From Streptomyces sp. B1I3 (GTDB taxonomy: Bacteria; Actinomycetota; Actinomycetes; Streptomycetales; Streptomycetaceae), in NCBI RefSeq assembly GCF_030816615.1, contig NZ_JAUSYD010000001.1, forward strand, positions 3,162,001 through 3,226,000: a stretch of DNA of 64,000 bases, in the 5' to 3' direction. This document shows, piece by piece, positions 1 through 8,779 of the stretch. A model generated the notes under the pieces. It made no database searches and had not been told where the DNA came from. It saw nothing but the letters and a program-made list of their open reading frames with translations. The position numbers and the translations under genes were made by a program. How positions within the stretch are numbered: the stretch's first letter is position 1; each line of letters begins with the position of its first letter.

Positions 1-532
1 GCACGGCCTTGTCGTGGTTGACGCCGTACGTTCCGTCCTCGACCGCGCTGCCGTCGCGCCAGACGAAGCCGTGGAAGGGGGCGACGGTGACGGCCGTGTC
101 GGCGCCGTCCCGGGCGACGGCGGCGGCGACGCCGTCGATGTCTTCCCGGGTGACGAAGGGGCTGGTGCACTGGACGAGCAGCACGACGTCGGCCGTCCGG
201 CCGTCCCGCATGGCCTCGTACGCGTCCAGCGCGTGCAGGACGGCCGCCTCGCTGGTCGCGGTGTCACCCGCGATGGCGGTGGGGCGCTGCACGCAGTGCA
301 GCCGGGCGGTGTCACCGAGCGTCTCGGCCGCGGCCCGGGCCGCCTCCGCGATGGCCTCGTCGTCGGTCGTGACGACGACGTCGGTGACCTCGGGCGACGC
401 CAGGCAGGCGCGGACCGCGCGGGCGACGAGGGGCACGCCGCCGACCTGGGCGAGATTCTTGGCGGGGACGCCCTTGGATCCGCCGCGGGCGGGGATCACG
501 GCGAGCACGGTGGGGGCCGGGGGCGGGGTCAT
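1..532 (-). CDS. Acylneuraminate cytidylyltransferase (NeuA-like), C-terminus cut by window edge
   Basis: Probably activates a sialic acid or related nonulosonic acid (such as Kdn) with CTP to give the CMP-sugar for a cell-wall polymer. About 177 N-terminal residues are visible; the rest lies beyond position 1. The nucleotide-binding signature PARGGSKGVPAKN is at residues 14-26, and QCTSPF (121-126) matches the family's QxTSP motif. The ATG follows a GGAG site in the gap of about 20 bp after the upstream glycosyltransferase gene, so the two are probably co-transcribed. Context (polysialyltransferase-like gene nearby) supports a polymer of sialic-acid-like sugars. The exact sugar cannot be read from sequence. 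Confidence 0.85.
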   Translation of the reverse strand, partial: MTPPPAPTVLAVIPARGGSKGVPAKNLAQVGGVPLVARAVRACLASPEVTDVVVTTDDEAIAEAARAAAETLGDTARLHCVQRPTAIAGDTATSEAAVLHALDAYEAMRDGRTADVVLLVQCTSPFVTREDIDGVAAAVARDGADTAVTVAPFHGFVWRDGSAVEDGTYGVNHDKAV

Positions 533-552
533 GGTTGCTCCTGGAGTGGTGG

Positions 553-1938
553 TCACAGCTCGCCCATCCGGCGGATCACCGGGGCGACCCGCTGGACGCC
601 GTGGCGGTAGGCACCGCGTGCCGCGTTGCGGACGGTCTCGCGCACGGCTCCCCTGACCCGGCCGGTCTCCTTGGGTGCGACGGCGCCCGGCAGCGGGTGG
701 CCGTCCGGGCCCAGGTGGTGGCGGGCGAGGATGCCGGGGAGGTATCCGGGGGCGGTGGCGGGTGTGTAGTAGGGGACGAGGCCGGGGAGGCGGCCGCCGG
801 CGAGCAGTTCGCCGACCCGGGCGCGGGCGGTGTCGTACGCGGTGGAGTACGAGCCGTCCGCTGCGACGCCCTGACCCGACAGCCACTCCTCGTCGGGCTG
901 CGGGCGGAATCCGCCGTCGAGGTGGTCCCACGACGTGATGAGCCCGGAACCGATGAAGTGGTGGTTGCCGAGGGCCTCGCGGACGCCGAGGTCGGAGAGG
1001 ACCGCGGTCGGGATACGCCGGTGCAGGGATTCCAGCGCGGCGGTCGAGGAGACGGTGACCAGCAGGTCGGTGCGGTCGAGTACCTCGCCCATGTGCCCGT
1101 ACACCAGGCGGAAGTTGGGCGGCAGCCCGCCGGGGATCCGCTCCGCGAGGCGCTGGTAGGGAAGCTCCTCGATGTGGGTGGTGTGCTCGCCCGGCTTGGA
1201 GCGGAGCTTCAGCAGCACCTCGCGGCCCGGGTGCAGCCGGGCGTGCTCGACGAGCCGGCGCAGCAGGTACGTGCGGTCGGCGCGGGACGCCGGCACGGAG
1301 GGCTGGGCGGCGAAGACGACGGTGTCGCGGCCGTCCTTCGCGCGGTATGGCTCCCCGCCCAGGAACGGCAGGGCCGCCTCGGTGACGGCCGACGCGTCCG
1401 CGCCGACCCCCTCGTACACGGCACGGAAGCGCTCCGCGTCGTGACGGGAGTTGGCGAGGACGATGTCGGCGCCGTGCCGCAGCAGCAGCCCGTCGGCGAG
1501 CTTCTCGTAGACGACCCCGACGTAACCGGTGACGACGACGGGCCTGCGCGGCAGTTCCAGCGCGGCCAGGCCGTGCAGCATCGCCTGGACGGCACCGCCG
1601 ACCAGGGCGAGGACGACGACGTCGTACGCCTCGTCCCGCACGGTGTGCAGGAACTCGACGGCGGTCACCTCACGCACCCGGCCCGCGTCCACACCGACCT
1701 CTCCGACCTCGGCGAGCTGCCTCGGGGTGGGAGTGGCCCGGCCGCGCAGCAGCAGCCCGCTGATGTCGACGGGCCGCTCCGGCGGACCGGCGCCGACGGC
1801 TCCGGCGAGGCGGCGCGCGGTGAGCGCGCCCCACTTCCACCGGGTGTCGGAGTCGGCGAGCACGGCCATACGCAGAGGCGTGCTGTCGGCTGCTGGGGTG
1901 ACGGCCGGATCGGCCGTGTTGCTGGTACGAGGAGGCAC
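553..1938 (-). CDS. DUF6716-type putative glycosyltransferase
   Basis: Protein of up to 461 residues resembling the DUF6716 putative glycosyltransferases of Streptomyces, recognised from memory. It begins with a Rossmann-like strand (MAVLADSDTRWKWG, residues 23-36). The C-terminal half reads like a GT-B nucleotide-sugar domain: a KLRSKPGEH stretch, then VTVSSTAALES, similar to the serine/threonine motif of polysialyltransferase-like enzymes. The start is uncertain: GTG at 1938, or ATG at 1872 just before the conserved core. It lies about 20 bp upstream of the cytidylyltransferase gene and diverges from the GT2 gene at 2148. Likely role: sugar transfer during synthesis of an acidic cell-wall glycopolymer. 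Acceptor and donor are unknown. Confidence 0.75.
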   Translation of the reverse strand: MPPRTSNTADPAVTPAADSTPLRMAVLADSDTRWKWGALTARRLAGAVGAGPPERPVDISGLLLRGRATPTPRQLAEVGEVGVDAGRVREVTAVEFLHTVRDEAYDVVVLALVGGAVQAMLHGLAALELPRRPVVVTGYVGVVYEKLADGLLLRHGADIVLANSRHDAERFRAVYEGVGADASAVTEAALPFLGGEPYRAKDGRDTVVFAAQPSVPASRADRTYLLRRLVEHARLHPGREVLLKLRSKPGEHTTHIEELPYQRLAERIPGGLPPNFRLVYGHMGEVLDRTDLLVTVSSTAALESLHRRIPTAVLSDLGVREALGNHHFIGSGLITSWDHLDGGFRPQPDEEWLSGQGVAADGSYSTAYDTARARVGELLAGGRLPGLVPYYTPATAPGYLPGILARHHLGPDGHPLPGAVAPKETGRVRGAVRETVRNAARGAYRHGVQRVAPVIRRMGEL

Positions 1939-2147
1939 GTCCTAGAAGTTAGGAAGGCATTCCGATGCGCGGCCCAACGCGGGGGCAACAGATGGTTAAC
2001 AGCCCGCCGACGATTGGGAATCGGGGCCGTCCCGGAGCGCTCGCACCCGTGGAAACGGGCGGGTTAACGGAGCCGACACGGCCCGTTCACCCCCTGTCCT
2101 TTCCGGGGACAGACCGCGTGACAGGGCCCGGACCTAGCGTGATCCGC

Positions 2148-3149
2148 ATGGTTAAGCTGTCCGTCATCGTGCCGTTCTACAACGTGCAGACCTACGCGCC
2201 CGACACCCTCAGAAGCCTGCGTACGAACGCGCGTGAGGACTTCGAGTTCATCCTCGTCGACGACTGTTCGACGGACGGGACGGCCGACATCCTGCGCCGC
2301 GCGCGGGAGGACATCCCCGGGGCGGTCGTGATCAGGCACGAGAAGAACGGCGGGCTCGCGACCGCGCGGAACACCGGACTGGACGCCGCGACCGGGGAGT
2401 TCATCACCTTCCTGGACGGCGACGACTGGCTCGCCCCCGGTTACTACGAGCGGCTGCTGGCCGCCGCGGAGGACCTGGGGTGCGACTTCGTACGCGCCGA
2501 CCACGTGCAGGTCACCGGCAGGGCCCGGACCGTGCACCGGGTGCCGCACGGACTGCGGGGTGTCCCTTTCAGCCCGCGGGAGGCCATCCTTCCGCCCGAC
2601 CGCACCACGTCGGTGGACTACCCGTACGCCTGGGCCGGCATCTACCACCGCCGTCTCGCCGACCGCGGGCTCCTGCACTTCACGCACGGGCTGCGGACCG
2701 CCGAGGACCGGCCGTGGATCTGGCGGCTGCACCGGGAGGCGGAGTCCTTCGCCGCTGTCGGGCTCCTCGGGGTGTTCTACCGGCGCGGCGTCGCCTCCTC
2801 GCTCACCCAGATAGGCGACGTGCGACAGCTCGACTTCATCCGGGCGTTCGACCAGGTCATCGAGGAGACCGCGCGGGATCCCGAGGCGGACAGGCTGCTG
2901 CCCAAGGCGGTCCGCACCTACGCGGCCGTGATGGCGCACCACCTGAACTCCGTCGAGAGGTTCGAACCGGCCGTCGCGCGGCAGCTGCGCTCCATGAGCG
3001 CCGCTGCACTCCAGCGCCTCCCGCAGGACCTCCTCAGCGACACACTCGACTCGCTCGGGGACCAGCGGGCGGCTCGGCTCCGCCGGCTCCGTCGCCGCCC
3101 GGTCCCCGCGGGGACCGTTCCCTCCGTCACCACAGGAGCCTCCGCCTGA
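2148..3149 (+). CDS. Glycosyltransferase family 2
   Basis: A 333-residue GT-A fold glycosyltransferase. The N-terminus (LSVIVPFYN, FILVDDCSTDGT) is the classic GT2 nucleotide-sugar site; the metal-binding DxD motif is DGDD at residues 90-93. No membrane segment is apparent. No Shine-Dalgarno site precedes the ATG at 2148; TAGCGT at 2135-2140 sits where a -10 box of a leaderless transcript would, and an in-frame GTG exists at 2139. The stop overlaps the next gene's ATG by one base (TGATG), implying translational coupling with the polysialyltransferase-like enzyme. Donor and acceptor are unknown. Confidence 0.88.
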   Translation: MVKLSVIVPFYNVQTYAPDTLRSLRTNAREDFEFILVDDCSTDGTADILRRAREDIPGAVVIRHEKNGGLATARNTGLDAATGEFITFLDGDDWLAPGYYERLLAAAEDLGCDFVRADHVQVTGRARTVHRVPHGLRGVPFSPREAILPPDRTTSVDYPYAWAGIYHRRLADRGLLHFTHGLRTAEDRPWIWRLHREAESFAAVGLLGVFYRRGVASSLTQIGDVRQLDFIRAFDQVIEETARDPEADRLLPKAVRTYAAVMAHHLNSVERFEPAVARQLRSMSAAALQRLPQDLLSDTLDSLGDQRAARLRRLRRRPVPAGTVPSVTTGASA

Positions 3150-4552
3150 TGCCCGGCCGCCGCACCACCCAGCTCTTCTCCGCCTGCTCGCAGTACGCCG
3201 CCGCCACGGTCACCGCGGCGATCCGCGCGGGCCAGTTCGGCCCCCGCGACGAACACCGCCGGATCCTGGTCGTCAGCGACACCTCGTACGCCCCGGAGGT
3301 GGGCACCCCGCTCGACCGGATGGACGGGTTCGAGTGCCTGCGCACCGAGTTCGACACCGTGCTCTCCTGGAACGAGTTCATCCAGCCCTTCCACCCGGCG
3401 GGCTGGTTCCCCCGCGAGCAGGACACCCTGCTCTGGGAGCGGTACCTGCGTCTGGCCTGGGGCCTCGGTGACGGGCCGGTCGAGATCGCCTTCGAGTCCA
3501 TCCAGGCGAACCCGTCCAACGCCCTGGCGAAGATCTTCAGCGAGAGCCCCGTGCACGTCTACGCCGACGGGCTGATGAGCTACGGCCCGACCCGGAACAA
3601 GATCGACCCGTTGATCGGCACCCGCGTGCAGCGGCTTCTCCACCTGGACCTGGTGCCGGGGCTCAGGCCGCTGCTGCTCTCCGAGTTCGGCGTCGAACCC
3701 GAAGTCGTCCCCACGGCCGAGTTCCGCAAGGTGCTCGCGGAACTGGCCGACGCCGCACCCGCGCTCACCTCGGTCCGGGGCCAGGGCTCCCCCGCCCTGG
3801 TGCTCGGGCAGTACCTGTCGGCGATCGACGTCCTGACGTCCGCCGAGGAGGAGGACCTCCACGTACGGATGGTGCGCGGCGCCGTCGCACTCGGGCACCG
3901 CCACGTCGTCTTCAAGCCGCATCCCTCCGCCCCGGCGGGCTGGTCCCGCACCCTGGAGGAGGAGGCGGAGCGGCTGGGCGCCGAACTGACCGTCCTGGAC
4001 GCCCCCGTCATCGCGGAAGTGGTCTACCAGCAGCTGCGTCCGGCGCTCGTCGTCGGCGCGTTCTCCACCGCCCTGCTCACCGCCGCCGTCTTCTACGACA
4101 TCCCCGTCGCCCGCCTCGGCACGGACGCGCTGCTCAACGGGCTCACCCCGTACCAGAACAGCAACCGCGTGCCGGTCACGATCGTCGACGCGCTGCTCCC
4201 CGACCTGGAGGACGCGGCGGCGACCGCTGCGTGGAGCCTGCCGGACGAGGAGCGGATACGGCGCGAGCTCAGCGGGCTGGTCACCGCCGTCGGCTTCGCG
4301 ATGCAGCCGAAGATCTACCCGGAACTGCGCCCCGCAGCGGAGACGTTCCTGGCCCGGCAGCCGACGTCCGGCAGGGACCGCTACTTCAGGCGCCGGCGCC
4401 TGACCGCGCTCGCCCTGCCCGGGGCACTGCCTTCGCAGTTCGACTTCATCCCCCGCAACCCCACCGTGCGCCGGTTCGCCCGGCAGGCCCGTGCCTGGCA
4501 GCGGGCGGCCGGCCGTCGTCTGCCGGGCAGCGGCCGGGCCGGCAACGGCTGA
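3149..4552 (+). CDS. Polysialyltransferase-like glycosyltransferase (POLYST family)
   Basis: A 467-residue enzyme resembling bacterial alpha-2,8-polysialyltransferases and related sialyltransferases. Three expected signatures are visible: an acidic-glycine element YADGLMSYG near residue 140, the HP motif FKPHPS (255-260), and a serine/threonine motif GAFSTALL (303-310). In known families the HP and S/T motifs bind CMP-sialic acid. With the CMP-sugar synthetase at the window edge, it probably polymerises or adds a nonulosonic acid such as Kdn onto a cell-wall polymer. I recall that S. coelicolor makes such a teichulosonic acid from a syntenic cluster; that link is inference. No signal peptide is seen, consistent with action on the cytoplasmic face. 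Confidence 0.8.
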   Translation: MPGRRTTQLFSACSQYAAATVTAAIRAGQFGPRDEHRRILVVSDTSYAPEVGTPLDRMDGFECLRTEFDTVLSWNEFIQPFHPAGWFPREQDTLLWERYLRLAWGLGDGPVEIAFESIQANPSNALAKIFSESPVHVYADGLMSYGPTRNKIDPLIGTRVQRLLHLDLVPGLRPLLLSEFGVEPEVVPTAEFRKVLAELADAAPALTSVRGQGSPALVLGQYLSAIDVLTSAEEEDLHVRMVRGAVALGHRHVVFKPHPSAPAGWSRTLEEEAERLGAELTVLDAPVIAEVVYQQLRPALVVGAFSTALLTAAVFYDIPVARLGTDALLNGLTPYQNSNRVPVTIVDALLPDLEDAAATAAWSLPDEERIRRELSGLVTAVGFAMQPKIYPELRPAAETFLARQPTSGRDRYFRRRRLTALALPGALPSQFDFIPRNPTVRRFARQARAWQRAAGRRLPGSGRAGNG

Positions 4553-4570
4553 GACCACCCATGACCGTCC

Positions 4571-4591
4571 GTCTTCCCGGGGGGGGAAGAC
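4571..4591. other. Hairpin with G8 tract between polysialyltransferase-like and acyltransferase genes
   Basis: Inverted repeat GTCTTCCC / GGGAAGAC around a loop of five G, giving an unbroken run of eight G. It ends 27 bp before the acyltransferase GTG. It could be an attenuator or mRNA processing structure inside the operon. No U-tract follows, so it is not a typical intrinsic terminator. Confidence 0.5.
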
Positions 4592-4618
4592 CGTGGAAGA
4601 CGTGGAAGGACCACCGAA

Positions 4619-5770
4619 GTGACGAGCGCGCCACCTCTGCCTGCCCAGGCAGCCGTCCCGATACAGGCACCCCGTCCCGCGCCCAGGGAGGCGGGCCGTC
4701 TCCGCGCCCTGGACGGCCTGCGCATCCTGGCGGCCCTCATGGTCTGCCTGTACCACTACGCGGGCAAGAACGGCCCGGTGGCCGAGGCCTGGGGCCAGTC
4801 ACCGGGCCTGAAGTTCCCCACCCTGTCGTCGTTCGCGACGTACGGCAGCCTCGGGGTCCAGCTCTTCTTCATCATCAGCGGCTTCGTCATCTGCATGAGC
4901 AGCTGGGGCCGGAGCCCGGGGGACTTCTTCCGCTCCCGGGTCGCCCGCCTGTACCCCGCCTACTGGGCGGCGATCGTCATCATCACCGCTGCCGCGGTGC
5001 TGCTGCCGGTGGTGGTCCGGCCGTTGCCGCTGGACGAGCTCCTCGTCAACCTCACCATGCTGCAGCAGCCGATGGGGGTGGACCGGGTCCTCGGGGTGTG
5101 CTGGACGCTCTGGGTGGAGATGCGGTTCTACCTCCTGTTCGCCGTCTTCGTCGTCTGGCGCGGTGTGACGTACCGCCGGGTGGTCATCTTCTGCATCGGC
5201 TGGACGTTCGCGGCCGTCTTCGCCCGGGTCGCGCAGACGCCGCTCACGGATGCCCTGGTCATGCGGGACCACGCCCCGTACTTCATCGGCGGCCTCGCCC
5301 TCTACCTGATCCACCGCTACGGCAGCGACCTGTTGCTGTGGGGCATCGTGGTCACGAGCTGGCTCCTCGGCCAGCGGTACTCGGTCACGGCACTCTGGCA
5401 CCCGGGCATGGACGGCGACTTCGCGCGTTCCCCCTACGTCGTCCAGGCGATCGTGACGCTGGCGTTCGTCGCGGTGGCCGCGGTGGCGCTGGGCAGGCTC
5501 CACTGGGCGAACTGGCGCTGGCTGACGGTCGCCGGCGCGCTCACCTACCCGTTCTACCTGCTGCACGAGCATCTGGGCTGGTTCGCGATCCGCGTCATGA
5601 ACCGCGCGCTGCACCTGCCGCCGCAGGTGACGATGATCGCCTCGGTGGGGACCATGCTCGTCCTGGCCCATCTGCTCCACCGTCTGGTGGAGAAGCCGAT
5701 CGGGCCCCGGCTGAAACGGGCCATGGCGGCGCAGGCGGCGAAGGTCCCCCTGCGGGAGCGGGTGGGCTGA
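4619..5770 (+). CDS. Acyltransferase family 3 (OafA/YrhL-type) membrane protein
   Basis: A 383-residue multi-spanning membrane acyltransferase. The family start motif RLRALDGLRILAALMV (residues 27-42) is followed by LYHY with the probable catalytic His46, then LFFIISGFVI and FFRSRVARLYPAYW, all typical of this family. About ten membrane segments follow. Such proteins O-acylate extracellular polysaccharides using cytoplasmic acyl-CoA. The position directly after the glycosyltransferases suggests it acetylates or otherwise acylates the glycopolymer. GTG start with a GGAAGGA site about 8 bp upstream. Substrate is inferred from context only. Confidence 0.85.
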   Translation: MTSAPPLPAQAAVPIQAPRPAPREAGRLRALDGLRILAALMVCLYHYAGKNGPVAEAWGQSPGLKFPTLSSFATYGSLGVQLFFIISGFVICMSSWGRSPGDFFRSRVARLYPAYWAAIVIITAAAVLLPVVVRPLPLDELLVNLTMLQQPMGVDRVLGVCWTLWVEMRFYLLFAVFVVWRGVTYRRVVIFCIGWTFAAVFARVAQTPLTDALVMRDHAPYFIGGLALYLIHRYGSDLLLWGIVVTSWLLGQRYSVTALWHPGMDGDFARSPYVVQAIVTLAFVAVAAVALGRLHWANWRWLTVAGALTYPFYLLHEHLGWFAIRVMNRALHLPPQVTMIASVGTMLVLAHLLHRLVEKPIGPRLKRAMAAQAAKVPLRERVG

Positions 5771-5781
5771 GAGCGTGGTGC

Positions 5782-5808
5782 CCGGTGGGTGGCCCCGGCC
5801 CCCACCGG
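5782..5808. terminator. Possible terminator after acyltransferase gene
   Basis: Inverted repeat CCGGTGGG / CCCACCGG with an 11-base loop, starting 12 bp after the acyltransferase stop and lying between two convergent genes. No U-tract, as is common in high-GC actinobacteria. Confidence 0.45.
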
Positions 5809-5960
5809 CTCGACGCCGGCCCCGGCACGGTGCGTGGGCGCGGTTCCGGGCAGGACCGGGTGAGCGGGGAGTCCCTCACGGCCCCCACGGCCCCCACGCT
5901 CGGCGCGCCACCCGCCGCGGCCTCCGGTGCCGCACCGGCCGCGGTCGCGTCAGCGATGGC

Positions 5961-6650
5961 TCAGACGCTGCTGAACGAGAGCTTCGCCGCGAAGCCGAGG
6001 AACAGCACACCCGCTGCCGACGTGGCTCCCGCCGACAGCCGCTTGCGACGGCGGAACGCGGTGGCCAGGCGGGTGCCGCCGAAGATGAGCGTGGAGAGGT
6101 AGAGGAAGCTGCCGACCTGCAGCAGTGTGCCCAGCAGCAGGAACGACAAGGCCGGATAGGCGTAGTCGGGATCGACGAACTGCACGAAGAAGGAGATCAG
6201 GAACAGGATGGCCTTCGGATTGAACAGGCTGACCACCAGCGCGCGCCGGTAGGGGTGTTCCTGCGACTGTTCCTGCGGTTGTTCCAGCGACGACGGCGCC
6301 GGGACCGCCCCGGCCCCGTCCGTCAGCTCGGTCACCCGCCGGTGCCGCTCCCGCCACATGGACACGGCGGCGCGCAGCATCCCGATCGCCATCCAGGTCA
6401 GATAGCCGGCACCCGCGTACTTCACGACGGCGAAGAGCAGAGGCGTCGTCTGCAGCAGCGAGGCGGCGCCCAGCGCGGACAACGTCATGAGGACGGCGTC
6501 CCCGGTCCACACCCCGGCGGCGGCCACATAACCGGTGCGCACCCCGCGCCGGGCCGCGACGGACAGCACGTACAGCGAGTTCGGCCCCGGCAGCAGAATG
6601 ATCAGCACCAGGCCGGCGAGATAGGTCGGAAGATCGGTGACACCCAGCAT
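5961..6650 (-). CDS. LysE/LeuE family amino-acid exporter
   Basis: A 229-residue inner-membrane protein of the LysE/RhtB family, which exports amino acids or related small molecules. The signature near the N-terminus is LIILLPGPNSLYVL, equivalent to the family's PGP motif, followed by RRGVRTGY. A second half carries SLFNPKAILFLISFF, the typical NPK motif. About six hydrophobic segments are seen; length fits the family. ATG at 6650 is chosen because the membrane segment begins within ten residues; longer in-frame upstream sequence is basic, proline-rich and unlike the family. The substrate (leucine-like?) is unknown. It stands alone, convergent with the acyltransferase gene. Confidence 0.85.
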   Translation of the reverse strand: MLGVTDLPTYLAGLVLIILLPGPNSLYVLSVAARRGVRTGYVAAAGVWTGDAVLMTLSALGAASLLQTTPLLFAVVKYAGAGYLTWMAIGMLRAAVSMWRERHRRVTELTDGAGAVPAPSSLEQPQEQSQEHPYRRALVVSLFNPKAILFLISFFVQFVDPDYAYPALSFLLLGTLLQVGSFLYLSTLIFGGTRLATAFRRRKRLSAGATSAAGVLFLGFAAKLSFSSV

Positions 6651-6954
6651 GGACGGAGTGTCGCACGCGGGCGCGGCGCTGCGTCCGAGCGGTCCGGGAT
6701 GCGGCGGATCGGTCCTCCCCGCCGTCCGGCAGGCGGTCCGCGGAGAGCCTCCTGTACTGCGCGCCGCACCATGGACCGGTGCGGGCCGGTGTCTGGTCGC
6801 GCTCGCGGCCGGCCACTCCGTGGGCCGGGACACCGGCCCGGGCCCGGGCGTAGTCCCGTCCGCGGGGCCGAGGCCGCCCGGGCGGTGGAGGCGGCCTCCC
6901 GGCCCACGGGTGCGGCGATCGGGGCGAGACCACCCGCGAGGGGTGGCCCGCCCG
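6651..6954. other. Intergenic region between exporter and mutase genes
   Basis: 304 bp without a convincing gene; short open frames here lack family-like features and are shadows. It should contain the promoter of the exporter gene and the 3' end of the mutase transcript. I see no clear hairpin or operator. Confidence 0.5.
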
Positions 6955-8544
6955 TCAGAAGGCGTCCGTCGGGACGTAGGCGCCCCAGACCTCCCGCAGC
7001 GCGTTGCAGACCTCGCCGACCGTCGCCCGTGCCTTGAGCGCGTCCTTCATCGGGTAGAGCACGTTGGCTGTGCCCGCGTCGCTCTCCGCCGCCTTCCTGA
7101 GCTCGGCCAGCGCCGCGTCGACCGCCCCCTGGTCACGTTCGGCGCGGAGTTTCGCCAGGCGTGCGGCCTGCTGGGCCTCGATCGCCGGGTCGACGCGGAG
7201 CGGCTCGTAGGGCTCCTCCTCGTCGAGGCGGAATCGGTTCACTCCCACGACGACGCGCTCGCCGCTGTCCGTCTCCTGGGCGATGCGGTAGGCGCTGCGC
7301 TCGATCTCGTTCTTCTGGAAGCCGCGTTCGATGGCGTTGACCGCGCCGCCCATGTCCTCGACCTTGATCATCAGTTCCAGGGCGGCGGCCTCGACGTCGT
7401 CGGTCATCTTCTCGACGACGTAGGACCCCGCGAACGGGTCCACCGTAGCCGTCACATCGGTCTCGTACGCCAGGACCTGCTGGGTGCGCAGCGCCAGGCG
7501 GGCCGACTTGTCCGTCGGCAGGGCGATCGCCTCGTCGAAGGAGTTGGTGTGCAGCGACTGCGTGCCGCCGAGGACCGCGCCCAGGCCCTGAACGGCCACC
7601 CGGACCAGGTTGACCTCGGGCTGCTGGGCGGTGAGCTGGACACCGGCGGTCTGGGTGTGGAAGCGCAGCATCAGCGACTTGGGGTTCTTCGCGCCGAACT
7701 CCTCCCGCATCACCTTGGCCCAGATCCGGCGCGCGGCACGGAACTTGGCGACCTCTTCGAGGATCGTCGTACGGGCGACGAAGAAGAAGGAGAGCCGCGG
7801 CGCGAAGTCGTCCACGTCCATGCCGGCGGCGACGGCCGTACGGACGTACTCGATCCCGTCCGCCAGGGTGAAGGCGATCTCCTGCGCGGGCGAGGCACCC
7901 GCCTCGGCCATGTGGTAGCCGGAGATCGAGATGGTGTTCCACTTCGGGATCTCGGCCCGGCAGTACTTGAAGATGTCCGCGATCAGCCGCAGCGAGGGCT
8001 TCGGCGGGAAGATGTACGTGCCCCGGGCGATGTACTCCTTGAGCACGTCGTTCTGGATCGTGCCCGTGAGCTTGTCCGCCGGCACGCCCTGCTCCTCGGC
8101 GACCAGCTGGTACAGGACCAGCAGCAGAGCTGCCGGCGCGTTGATCGTCATGGACGTGGAGACCTTGTCCAGCGGGATGCCGCCGAACAGGACGCGCATG
8201 TCGTCGATCGAGTCGATCGCCACCCCGACCTTGCCGACCTCGCCGGAGGCGATCGGGGCGTCCGAGTCGTGCCCCATCTGGGTGGGCAGGTCGAAGGCGA
8301 CCGACAGGCCGGTCGTGCCGTTGGCGATCAGCTGCTTGTAGCGGGCGTTGGACTCTGTGGCGGTACCGAACCCGGCGTACTGCCGCATCGTCCACGGCCG
8401 GCCCGTGTACATCGAGGGGTAGACACCACGCGTGAAGGGATACGAACCCGGCTCGCCCAGCTTCTCCTCGGCCCGCCAGCCCTCGAGTGCGTCCGGTCCG
8501 TACACCGGCTCGATCGGCAGCCCCGACTCGGACTCACGCGTCAT
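6955..8544 (-). CDS. Acyl-CoA mutase large subunit (methylmalonyl-CoA mutase type, no B12 domain)
   Basis: A 529-residue TIM-barrel subunit of the adenosylcobalamin-dependent acyl-CoA mutases, which interconvert branched and linear CoA thioesters. It ends after the barrel and lacks the B12-binding domain, so a separate small subunit is needed. Residues setting specificity in the P. shermanii enzyme are kept: Tyr56 in RQYAGF (Tyr89 there) and Arg174 (Arg207). Isobutyryl-CoA mutase has Phe and Gln there, so methylmalonyl-CoA-like substrates are predicted. His211 in SGYHM is the active-site histidine. The ATG follows GGGAGG at 8 bp spacing. A possible partner is the B12 subunit at 60903-61316. 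TTATCGGTAA in the upstream region (about 8571-8580) might be an operator. Confidence 0.9.
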   Translation of the reverse strand: MTRESESGLPIEPVYGPDALEGWRAEEKLGEPGSYPFTRGVYPSMYTGRPWTMRQYAGFGTATESNARYKQLIANGTTGLSVAFDLPTQMGHDSDAPIASGEVGKVGVAIDSIDDMRVLFGGIPLDKVSTSMTINAPAALLLVLYQLVAEEQGVPADKLTGTIQNDVLKEYIARGTYIFPPKPSLRLIADIFKYCRAEIPKWNTISISGYHMAEAGASPAQEIAFTLADGIEYVRTAVAAGMDVDDFAPRLSFFFVARTTILEEVAKFRAARRIWAKVMREEFGAKNPKSLMLRFHTQTAGVQLTAQQPEVNLVRVAVQGLGAVLGGTQSLHTNSFDEAIALPTDKSARLALRTQQVLAYETDVTATVDPFAGSYVVEKMTDDVEAAALELMIKVEDMGGAVNAIERGFQKNEIERSAYRIAQETDSGERVVVGVNRFRLDEEEPYEPLRVDPAIEAQQAARLAKLRAERDQGAVDAALAELRKAAESDAGTANVLYPMKDALKARATVGEVCNALREVWGAYVPTDAF

Positions 8545-8779
8545 GTGCTGTGCCTCCCACTCGCACTACTTATCGGTAACAAACCTCGCGACGGACTCTA
8601 GCGGCGGCGGCCCGGCCGGGAAGAGCCACGCGCTGGGACCTTGCTCACAGCGTGCGCCCCGGTGTCGGACGCCTGTCCCCCATCATGCGCAGGATTCGGC
8701 AACCGGGCAGGGCGGGAATTCGTCTCAGGAGATACCGCGCCACGACCGGGACGGTGGCGGGTGAGCCAGGGGGCCGAGG

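Noticed and set aside
6637-8601. Plus-strand open frame opposite the mutase
   Set aside because: Antisense to a complete acyl-CoA mutase; no recognisable protein features.
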